Both the position numbers and the translations under genes were made by a program. This document shows positions 1-5,186 of a DNA stretch of 7,412 nt, piece by piece. Where the stretch lies: NCBI GenBank assembly GCA_023423855.1, contig JAFAEU010000150.1, forward strand, positions 1-7,412, in the 5' to 3' direction. Source of the stretch: Pseudomonadota bacterium. GTDB lineage: Bacteria; Pseudomonadota; Gammaproteobacteria; Xanthomonadales; Xanthomonadaceae. Below the pieces are notes generated by a model. That model had not been told where the DNA came from and ran no database searches. It saw only the letters and a list, made by a program, of their open reading frames with translations. The stretch's first letter is position 1; every line of letters begins with the position of its first letter.

Positions 1-498
1 GATCTGCACCACGCCGCCGGAGGAATTGCCGTGCAGCGCCGAGAACGGTCCGCGCAGCACCTCGATGCGCTGCGCGCCGGCGAGGCTGAAGTGCGAGACC
101 TGGCCCTGGCCGTCGGGCATCGTCGCCGGGATGCCGTCGGCGTACAGGCGCAGGCCGCGCACGCCGAAGGTCGAGCGCGCGCCGAAGCCGCGGATCGACA
201 GCTGCGTGTCCTGCGCGAAGTTCTGGCGGTCGCGGGCCGACAGCCCCGGCACGCCCGACAGCGCCTCCGACACGCTCACGCCCGGCTGCGCGGCGCTGCC
301 GTCGAGGTCGATCGTGCTCAGCGAAGCCGGCGCGTCGAACGCCGCCACGCGCTGCAGCCGCGTCGAGGTCACCTCGACGCGGTCCAGCGTCACCGCGTCC
401 AGCGCATCGTCGGCCGCGGCGGGCGAGGCGTGGACAGCGGCGAGCACGGCCAGCCATGGCCAGGTGCGCGCGCGGCGGGCTTGCGGCGAAGGGATCAT
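1..498 (-). CDS. pqqU: TonB-dependent receptor, YncD/PqqU-like, N-terminal part (cut by window edge)
   Basis: This is an outer-membrane active transporter powered by TonB-ExbBD. Only 166 residues are present and the frame runs off the window. The first 29 residues look like a signal peptide (basic start, hydrophobic core, cleavage near AAA/DD). A TonB-box-like stretch follows at about residues 36-46 (VTLDRVEVTST), then the plug domain. The segments LSIRGFGARSTFGVRGLRLY (100-119), DGIPATMPDGQGQ (121-133) and IEVLRGPFSALHGNSSGGV (145-163) match E. coli YncD as I remember it, almost residue for residue. YncD is now called PqqU because it imports the cofactor PQQ. The match and the neighbouring PQQ enzyme make PQQ the likely substrate, but this is inference because the barrel is missing. 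It starts only 7 bp after the azurin stop with no clear Shine-Dalgarno, so it is probably translated by coupling. A siderophore or other TonB receptor is the alternative, less likely given the plug match. Confidence 0.88.
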   Translation of the reverse strand, partial: MIPSPQARRARTWPWLAVLAAVHASPAAADDALDAVTLDRVEVTSTRLQRVAAFDAPASLSTIDLDGSAAQPGVSVSEALSGVPGLSARDRQNFAQDTQLSIRGFGARSTFGVRGLRLYADGIPATMPDGQGQVSHFSLAGAQRIEVLRGPFSALHGNSSGGVVQI

Positions 499-505
499 GG
501 CGCGA

Positions 506-952
506 TCAACCGAAGACCAGCTTGCCCTTCATGACGTTCCAGTGGCCCGGGAACGAACAGAAGAAGGTGTAGTCGCCGCCCTTGGCGAGCCCGGACGTGG
601 GGAAGCTGATCGTGGTCGACTCGCCGCCGCCGATGAGCTTGGTGTGCGCGATCACCCGCGCGTCGTCCTTGGGCAGGTAGCCGTCGGCGGCGGACGCGCG
701 GCCGCCGGCGATCGCCACCGGGCGGAAGTCGGATGTTTTGGCGAGCACCCAGTTGTGGCCCATCGCCGTGACCGGCATCTTGCCGGTGTGCCTGAGCGTG
801 AGCTCGACCTTGGTGCAGGCCGCGTCGAGCTTGATCTCGCTCTTGTCGAACTGCATCGCGTCGTTGGATTCGATGGTGACGCTGCAGGTCTTGGCGAACG
901 CGAGCGGCGCGGCCGCGGACAGCAGCAGGGCGAGGGCAATGCGCAGGATCAT
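506..952 (-). CDS. azu: azurin (periplasmic blue copper protein)
   Basis: Azurin is a small soluble periplasmic electron carrier. The product has 148 residues with a 20-residue signal peptide (MILRIALALLLSAAAPLAFA) and a mature form of 128 residues, the normal azurin size. The type 1 copper ligands are all present: Gly65 carbonyl and His66 in MGHNW, Cys132 in FFCSFPGH, His137 and Met141. Subtracting the signal gives 45, 46, 112, 117 and 121, exactly the Pseudomonas aeruginosa numbering. Cys23 and Cys46 correspond to the conserved disulfide. The motif RVIAHTKLIGGGE is also typical. The start is set by a GGAG at 961-964, 8 bases upstream. It lies 276 bp after the porin stop and 7 bp before the TonB receptor, so these last two form a pair. 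Known azurins accept electrons from c-type cytochromes and from some quinohaemoprotein alcohol dehydrogenases. A role as an alternative electron acceptor for this alcohol dehydrogenase is inferred from context. Confidence 0.97.
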   Translation of the reverse strand: MILRIALALLLSAAAPLAFAKTCSVTIESNDAMQFDKSEIKLDAACTKVELTLRHTGKMPVTAMGHNWVLAKTSDFRPVAIAGGRASAADGYLPKDDARVIAHTKLIGGGESTTISFPTSGLAKGGDYTFFCSFPGHWNVMKGKLVFG

Positions 953-960
953 GCTTGGAT

Positions 961-964
961 CTCC
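961..964 (-). promoter_or_regulatory. ribosome binding site of azurin
   Basis: GGAG on the minus strand, 8 bases before the ATG at 952. It supports the start that gives a complete signal peptide. Confidence 0.7.
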
Positions 965-980
965 ATTGGGGCAAACGCTG

Positions 981-1020
981 AATGACGGTTGTTCAGGGGA
1001 CCCTCCCTCCGTCCGTCATT
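981..1020. repeat. inverted 8-bp pair, possible third REP head
   Basis: AATGACGG at 981-988 is the exact reverse complement of CCGTCATT at 1013-1020, which is the head of the first REP unit. Read on the minus strand, 988 downward begins CCGTCATTC but then diverges, so it may be a decayed REP head just upstream of the azurin ribosome binding site. Eight bases can also match by chance. Confidence 0.3.
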
Positions 1021-1044
1021 CCGGCGAACGCCGGAATCCATCTT
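1013..1044 (+). repeat. REP-type palindromic unit, copy 1
   Basis: A 32-bp unit with head CCGTCATT and a perfect 8-bp hairpin: ATTCCGGC at 1018-1025, loop GAAC, GCCGGAAT at 1030-1037, then TCCAT. It pairs with an inverted copy at 1084-1115. This layout is typical of REP/REPIN elements scattered in gammaproteobacterial intergenic space. No RAYT transposase is in the window. Confidence 0.75.
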
Positions 1045-1083
1045 GCCGTTGATGTCATTGGGAAGGATCGACGGCGGGGAGAC

Positions 1084-1115
1084 AGAATGGACCCCGGCCT
1101 GCGCCGGGATGACGG
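1084..1115 (-). repeat. REP-type palindromic unit, copy 2 (inverted)
   Basis: The reverse complement starts CCGTCAT and shares about 25 of 32 positions with copy 1, including TCCAT after the hairpin. The hairpin has an 8-bp stem with one mismatch (1091-1098 with 1103-1110) and a 4-base loop, the same geometry as copy 1. With the 39-bp spacer the two copies make a REPIN-like inverted pair spanning 1013-1115. Confidence 0.75.
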
Positions 1116-1160
1116 GATCGGAGTGGCACGGGAGCGGTTCATGAGTGCTGGATTTCTTCC

Positions 1161-1197
1161 CCGGACCAGGTCCGCGATCGAAACGACACTGGTCCGG
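1161..1197. other. 9-bp dyad downstream of the porin gene
   Basis: CCGGACCAG at 1161-1169 pairs perfectly with CTGGTCCGG at 1189-1197 across a 19-base loop. It lies 31 bases after the porin stop codon. No T-tract follows on the minus strand (GGAAGAAATCC), so it is not a standard intrinsic terminator. It could be a weak terminator, an mRNA 3'-end stabiliser, or an operator for the azurin-receptor pair. Confidence 0.45.
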
Positions 1198-1228
1198 TGA
1201 TCGCCGGCGGGGACGGGACATGGCGGCG

Positions 1229-2407
1229 TCAGAAGAAGATGATGCCGCCGAACGAGGCGCCGTTCATCTTCACCGTGGTGCCGTCGAACGCTTCCGAGCG
1301 CGTCTGCCCGACTTCCAGTGCGAGCGTGACGCTGGAGGTGAGCCGATAGTAGCCGCCGGCGGTCAGGTTGGCGTTGGATTCGAGCCCGCCGGTGGCCGGC
1401 GTTTCGTCGCGGTTCCTGCTGATGCCGTAGTTGGCGCCGAGCTTGAGCTTGTCGGTGGCGGCGAAGGTGCCCTGCACCAGCCAGTTGCTCGACTTCGTGT
1501 CGAGCTGGTCGCCGTCGGAGAGGATGCCCAGGCCCTTGCCGGACTGCAGGTTCGCCAGCGCCGAGAACCTGCCGGCGGTGAACGACGCGCCGATCTCGCC
1601 GCCGGACATCGTGAAATCGTCGAGCCCGGTGCCGTCGATCGCCTCGAACTCCTGGTGCTTGCCGCCGATCCAGACCTTGAAGCCTTCGCCGCTCCAGGCG
1701 TACTGCGCCTGCAGCTGCGGCGCCGAGCCCGAATCGTGCGTACCGCCGTTGTCGACCGGGCTCATCAGCGCGACGGTGAAGTTGCCGCCGCCCAGCGACG
1801 GCGAGGTCCACGCCATCTGCCCGTAGTGGCCGAGGTAGCTGTAGCCGGCGCCGATGTGGCCGAGCGTCACGCGGCCGCGCTGGGTGGCCTGGATCGGCAT
1901 GCCGACGCCGAGCAGGGTCATGTCGGTGAGGATCGCGTTCGATCCGAACACGCCGTAGTCGCGGCCGAGCTTGAACGAACCGATGCCGGCGTTGCCGATG
2001 GTGAAGAACGCCTGGCGCACGTCGACGCCGCTGTTGGGCGCGATCGCGCTCGAGGTCGCGGTGTGGGCCATGATCGCGATCGTGCCGCCGATGTCGTAGC
2101 CGGACTGCTCGGTCGAGAACCTGGTGACCAGCGCGTTGGGCAGCAGGCCGTTGCCGATCGTGCTGCGCGCGTCCTGGCCGCCGCAGCCCAGCGCCTGGCC
2201 GGCGAGCGCGAGGCCGCCGACGACTTCGTCGCCGCAGTCGGTGTAGGTGTAGTAGGCGTTGATGAAGCCGCCGACGTCGATGGTCCAGTCGCCGGCCTCG
2301 AACTCCACCGCCTGCGCGGCGGGCGTGCACAGCAGGCAGAGCAGGGACAGCGGGGCCGCGAGGCGGCGTCGGCGCGCGCACGGGGGCGCGGTCGTGGTGG
2401 CATGCAT
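1229..2407 (-). CDS. outer-membrane porin, Gram-negative general porin fold
   Basis: A predicted beta-barrel channel of 392 residues. The first 33 residues form a signal peptide: an arginine cluster (RRRR at 12-15), a hydrophobic core LAAPLSLLCLLC, and an AQA/VEF cleavage site. The mature part opens with an amphipathic strand, DWTIDVGGFINAYYTYT, and shows alternating strands with Gly-rich turns throughout. It contains the porin-like segment FTIGNAGIGSFKLGRDYGVFG and ends in GGIIFF, a C-terminal Phe that suits recognition by the BAM machinery. These traits fit the Porin_4 type; the specificity cannot be read. The only two mature cysteines (58 and 75) flank a likely first extracellular loop. 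The ATG at 2407 is preferred over an upstream in-frame ATG at 2524 because it has a strong GGAGGA six bases upstream and begins the signal peptide; the upstream ATG would overlap the previous gene. Entry of alcohols or other small substrates is a context-based guess. Confidence 0.85.
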   Translation of the reverse strand: MHATTTAPPCARRRRLAAPLSLLCLLCTPAAQAVEFEAGDWTIDVGGFINAYYTYTDCGDEVVGGLALAGQALGCGGQDARSTIGNGLLPNALVTRFSTEQSGYDIGGTIAIMAHTATSSAIAPNSGVDVRQAFFTIGNAGIGSFKLGRDYGVFGSNAILTDMTLLGVGMPIQATQRGRVTLGHIGAGYSYLGHYGQMAWTSPSLGGGNFTVALMSPVDNGGTHDSGSAPQLQAQYAWSGEGFKVWIGGKHQEFEAIDGTGLDDFTMSGGEIGASFTAGRFSALANLQSGKGLGILSDGDQLDTKSSNWLVQGTFAATDKLKLGANYGISRNRDETPATGGLESNANLTAGGYYRLTSSVTLALEVGQTRSEAFDGTTVKMNGASFGGIIFF

Positions 2408-2412
2408 GGTCT

Positions 2413-2418
2413 TCCTCC
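2413..2418 (-). promoter_or_regulatory. ribosome binding site that fixes the porin start
   Basis: GGAGGA inside GGGAGGAAG, 6 bases before the ATG at 2407. It decides against the in-frame ATG at 2524, which lies within the end of the preceding gene. Confidence 0.8.
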
Positions 2419-2443
2419 CGGAAAAGTTGGAACCGCAGGGTGT

Positions 2444-2461
2444 CCCGCGTCTGCGCGCGGG
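2444..2461. other. short GC dyad between pentapeptide gene and porin gene
   Basis: CCCGCG at 2444-2449 and CGCGGG at 2456-2461 form a 6-bp stem with a 6-base loop in the 76-bp gap. It is the weakest of the intercistronic dyads and may be chance in GC-rich DNA. No T-tract directly follows on the minus strand. Confidence 0.3.
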
Positions 2462-2483
2462 TTGGATCGATGGACTGCCGTGC

Positions 2484-3077
2484 TCACCAGTCGGTCGGGC
2501 AGCCCTGGCAGCTGCCGAACACAACCTCGGAGAACAGCGCGAAACGGATCTTGGTGCCGTGCATCGACGCGCCGTCGAAGGTCGATGCGCTGAACTTGGT
2601 TTCCTGCGCGTCGACGTTGCGCAGCGCCGCGCCGCTGAAGTTGCAGCCGATCGCCCAGGCGCCGGACAGGCTGGTGCCGACCAGCGTCGCGCCGGAGAGG
2701 TCGGACTTGCTCATGCGCGCCGACTCCATCAGTGCGCCGGTCAGGTCGGCGCGGATGAACTTCGCCGTGGCGAGGTAGGACTTCGAGAAGTTGGCGCCGA
2801 TCGCGACCGCGTCGGTGAAGTCCGCGCCGACGAGGTTGGCGCCGCGCAGGTCGGCGCGGCTCAGGTCGGCGCCGCGGAAATCGGCGTCGTGCAGGTCCTT
2901 GCCGACGAGGTCGACGAAGCGCAGGTCCGCGTTCGAGCAGTCGGCGCCGGGCGCGGGTTCGCACTGGCGCAGCGGCTTGCGCTCGGGCGCGTCGGGCGTC
3001 AGCGCGCTCGCCGGCATGGACGCGACCAGGGCCATGACCGCCAGCGTCGGGCCGGCGATGCGGGACAGGGCAGGCAT
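2484..3077 (-). CDS. exported pentapeptide-repeat protein
   Basis: A 197-residue protein with a signal peptide (MPALSRIAGPTLAVMALVASMPASA, cleavage near residue 25), so it acts in the periplasm or beyond. From Leu52 to Phe187 a hydrophobic centre residue (Leu, Phe, Met, Ile or Ala) occurs every fifth position without a break, with many A(D/N)L/F steps. That is 28 consecutive pentapeptides, enough for seven turns of a right-handed quadrilateral beta-helix. Cysteines sit at both caps: Cys39 and Cys47 before the helix, and a CxxC at 190-193 near the end. Cys145 is inside. A GGAGA at 3084-3088 precedes the ATG by 6 bases. The gene follows the alcohol dehydrogenase by 55 bp. I recall pentapeptide-repeat genes next to PQQ alcohol dehydrogenases in Pseudomonas, which suggests a real link. 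The biochemical role is unknown; a scaffold or assembly role for the dehydrogenase is a guess. Confidence 0.9.
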   Translation of the reverse strand: MPALSRIAGPTLAVMALVASMPASALTPDAPERKPLRQCEPAPGADCSNADLRFVDLVGKDLHDADFRGADLSRADLRGANLVGADFTDAVAIGANFSKSYLATAKFIRADLTGALMESARMSKSDLSGATLVGTSLSGAWAIGCNFSGAALRNVDAQETKFSASTFDGASMHGTKIRFALFSEVVFGSCQGCPTDW

Positions 3078-3083
3078 CGGGAG

Positions 3084-3088
3084 TCTCC
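3084..3088 (-). promoter_or_regulatory. ribosome binding site of the pentapeptide-repeat gene
   Basis: GGAGA on the minus strand, 6 bases before the ATG at 3077. It is 7 bases downstream of the 3096-3124 hairpin, so the site should stay unpaired when the hairpin forms. Confidence 0.65.
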
Positions 3089-3095
3089 GTTGGGG

Positions 3096-3124
3096 GCGGC
3101 ACGGCGCGCGTGGCGCCGTGCCGC
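3096..3124. other. perfect 12-bp hairpin between the alcohol dehydrogenase and pentapeptide genes
   Basis: GCGGCACGGCGC at 3096-3107 pairs fully with GCGCCGTGCCGC at 3113-3124 around the 5-base loop GCGTG. The stem starts 8 bases after the TGA of the alcohol dehydrogenase gene and occupies most of the 55-bp gap. The minus strand continues CCCCAACGG, so there is no T-tract. It could be an mRNA stabiliser or a partial terminator that lowers expression of the downstream genes. Confidence 0.7.
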
Positions 3125-3132
3125 GGTCGCGA

Positions 3133-4980
3133 TCAGCGCCTGGGCAGCTTGAACACCCAGTACGAACCGCCCTGGGTCACGGTCTTGGTCAGCTCGGCCA
3201 TGTCGCCGCCCCACAGCGGCACCGCGCCGCCGTAGCCGGAGGCCAGGCCGATGTACTGCTCGCCGTCGAGTTCCCAGGTGATCGGGATCGAGATGATCCC
3301 GCTGCCGGTCTGGAATTTCCACAGCTCGTCGCCGTTCTTCGCGTCGAAGATCTTGACGTAGCCGTCCGAGGTGCCGGTGACCACCAGGTCGCCCGCGGTC
3401 GCCAGCGTGCCCGACCACAGCGGGTAGACCTCCTTCTTCTCCCACGCGATCTTCCCGGTCTGCGGATCGAGCGCGCGCAGGATGCCGACGTGGTCGTCGT
3501 GCAGGCGCTTGATGCGGAAGCCCATGCCCAGGTACGCCGAACCCGGGTTGTAGGCCAGGTGCTCGGCCCAGTAGTCCATGCCCCAGTGGTTGGCGGCGAT
3601 GTAGAACAGGCCGGTCTTCGGGCTGTAGCTCATCGGGTTCCAGTTCTTGCCGCCCAGGAACGGCGGCGAGACGAAGATCTGCGGGCCCTTCTGCTCGCCT
3701 TCCTTCGGCTGCACCGGGCGCTGGCCCGCGTTCTCGATCGGGCGCCCGGTCCTGAGGTCGAAGCCCTTGGCCCAGGTGATGCCGTCGACGAAGGGATACG
3801 CGGCCAGCAGCGCGGTCGGCTTGTTCGGATAGCCGGCGCCGGTGGCCAGCTTGTCGACGTCGGTGACGAAGAAGAAGCCGTTGCGGTCGGCGTGCGCGCC
3901 GGCCTTGATCGTCTTGCCGTCCTTCTTGAAGTCGAACAGCACGATCTCGTTGTTGCCGGAGAAGTCCCAGGTGTCGTTGGGCGTGTGCTGGTAGAAGCCC
4001 TTGAGCTCGCCGGTGGTGGCGTCGACGTAGGCCTGGCCGGAGGTGAACAGGCTGTCGTAGTCGTGCGGATCGCCGCCCGGCGGCGTGCGCAGATTGCCGT
4101 TCCACGGTGCGGGATTGCCGGCGCCGATGACGATGGTGTTGGTCTCCGGGTCGTAGGTCGCGCTCTGCCACGGCGCGCCGCCGCCCTGGCTCCAGGGCTC
4201 GGCCTTGCCGGTCGGGCGCGAGGGATCGTCCGGCCACGACGGCGCCTTCGGGTCGCCGGTGGGCGTGCTGTCCTTGCCGTCGAGCCGGCCGACGTGGCCC
4301 TCGACCAGCGGCCGCGCCCACACCTCGTCGCCGGTTTCCGGATCGCGCGCGAACAGCCAGCCGACCACGCCGAACTCGTCGCCCGAGCTGCCGTGGATCA
4401 GCAGCACGCGGCCGTTCTTCTCCTTCACCAGGGTCGGCGCGCCGGTCATGGTGTAGCCGACCTTGTGGTCGCCGAACTTCTTGTTCCACACCACCTTGCC
4501 GGTGTCCTTGTCCAGCGCGACCACGCGCGCGTCCAGCGTGCCGAAGTAGATCTTGTTGCCGTAGATCGCGGCGCCGCGGTTGACCACGTCGCAGCAGGGG
4601 CGGATGTCGTCGGGCAGGCGGTGCTCGTAGCTCCACAGCTGCTTGCCGGTCTTCGCGTCGAGCGCGAACAGGCGCGAGTACGAGGCGGTGACGTAGATCT
4701 TGCCGTCGTGCACCAGCGCCTGCGCCTCCTGGCCGCGCTGCTTCTCGCCGCCGAAGCTGAAGCTCCACACCGGCTGCAGGGACCCGACGTTCTTCGCGTT
4801 GATCCGGTCGAGCGGCGAGAAGCGCTGCGCCTTCAGGCCGAAGCCGTAGCTCAGCACGTCGCCGGGCGTCTTGTCGTCGTTGGCGATGTCGTCCCACGTG
4901 ACCGGCGCGGCGGCGGCGCCGGCGGACAGCAGGGTTCCGGTGATCGCGGTGGCGATCGCGCAATGCAGGATGGTCTTCAT
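3133..4980 (-). CDS. exaA: PQQ-dependent alcohol dehydrogenase, ExaA/PedE type
   Basis: A periplasmic quinoprotein that oxidises primary alcohols such as ethanol to aldehydes. It has 615 residues with a signal peptide ending near residues 23-25. Propeller-blade motifs of the form DxxTGxxxW recur at about 108-116, 157-165, 213-221, 505-513 and 546-554. The adjacent cysteine pair Cys129-Cys130 (RPCCD) is the hallmark disulfide over PQQ. Predicted metal ligands are Glu202 (GDEFG) and Asn289 (AGNP), with catalytic Asp339 in WDFSG. Two residues later, Ser341 stands where lanthanide enzymes have Asp, so a calcium enzyme is predicted. There is no CxxCH haem motif, so an external cytochrome is needed; one lies directly upstream. 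The ATG at 4980 has GGAGG four bases ahead and starts the signal peptide. An upstream in-frame ATG at 5232 would overlap the cytochrome gene and bury the signal, so I reject it. Exact substrate range is not readable. Confidence 0.96.
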   Translation of the reverse strand: MKTILHCAIATAITGTLLSAGAAAAPVTWDDIANDDKTPGDVLSYGFGLKAQRFSPLDRINAKNVGSLQPVWSFSFGGEKQRGQEAQALVHDGKIYVTASYSRLFALDAKTGKQLWSYEHRLPDDIRPCCDVVNRGAAIYGNKIYFGTLDARVVALDKDTGKVVWNKKFGDHKVGYTMTGAPTLVKEKNGRVLLIHGSSGDEFGVVGWLFARDPETGDEVWARPLVEGHVGRLDGKDSTPTGDPKAPSWPDDPSRPTGKAEPWSQGGGAPWQSATYDPETNTIVIGAGNPAPWNGNLRTPPGGDPHDYDSLFTSGQAYVDATTGELKGFYQHTPNDTWDFSGNNEIVLFDFKKDGKTIKAGAHADRNGFFFVTDVDKLATGAGYPNKPTALLAAYPFVDGITWAKGFDLRTGRPIENAGQRPVQPKEGEQKGPQIFVSPPFLGGKNWNPMSYSPKTGLFYIAANHWGMDYWAEHLAYNPGSAYLGMGFRIKRLHDDHVGILRALDPQTGKIAWEKKEVYPLWSGTLATAGDLVVTGTSDGYVKIFDAKNGDELWKFQTGSGIISIPITWELDGEQYIGLASGYGGAVPLWGGDMAELTKTVTQGGSYWVFKLPRR

Positions 4981-4984
4981 GGTC

Positions 4985-4989
4985 CCTCC
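4985..4989 (-). promoter_or_regulatory. ribosome binding site that fixes the alcohol dehydrogenase start
   Basis: GGAGG inside GGGGAGGGACC, 4 bases before the ATG at 4980. It is preceded on the mRNA by an unstructured, C/A-rich stretch (4995-5034). Confidence 0.75.
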
Positions 4990-5095
4990 CCGGGAATGTG
5001 TTGGCGTGTCGTGGTGGTGGTTCTTGTGGTGGCGCGGTGTGCTGGAATCGCGAGGCGGCGTTGCGGTTTGCCGTTCCTTCCACCGCTGCGCGGGG

Positions 5096-5170
5096 GAAGG
5101 TGCCGAAGGCGGATGGGGGTGCGCCGAAGGCGCGAAGGGCGCCCCCATCCGCCCCCGTCGGGGCGCCTTC
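5096..5170. repeat. 75-bp long palindrome between cytochrome and alcohol dehydrogenase genes
   Basis: The outer arms 5096-5104 and 5162-5170 pair over 9 bp with one G-T wobble. The inner arms 5108-5119 and 5142-5153 pair perfectly over 12 bp (GGCGGATGGGGG with CCCCCATCCGCC) and extend 3 more pairs to 5122/5139. The element starts 16 bases after the cytochrome stop. It also holds a 10-bp direct repeat GCCGAAGGCG (5102-5111 and 5123-5132). It resembles palindromic intergenic elements I recall from Xanthomonadaceae genomes, so it may be a dispersed repeat rather than a site made for this operon. It lacks a T-tract. Confidence 0.7.
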
Positions 5171-5186
5171 TGAAGGGACTGCCGAT

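Noticed and set aside
1045..1083. FNR/Anr box in the azurin upstream region
   Set aside because: A TTGAT is present at 1049 but the matching ATCAA half at the required spacing is not.
2408..2524. Porin start at the in-frame ATG 2524
   Set aside because: The added 39 residues precede the signal peptide, overlap the pentapeptide gene end and have no supporting ribosome site.
1145..2593. Long plus-strand open frame of 482 codons opposite the porin gene
   Set aside because: Its Ala/Arg/Gly/Val-rich translation has no recognisable domain, and it is antisense to a clear porin with signal peptide and ribosome site. It is a GC-rich shadow frame.
2560..2930. Repeated GGTCGGCGCC-like DNA inside the pentapeptide gene as a DNA repeat array
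   Set aside because: The periodicity is 15 bases and follows the five-residue protein repeat, so it is explained by coding.
3096..3124. Calling the 12-bp hairpin an intrinsic terminator
   Set aside because: No T-tract follows on either strand and the next gene's ribosome site lies 7 bases away. It is listed as a hairpin of unknown role.
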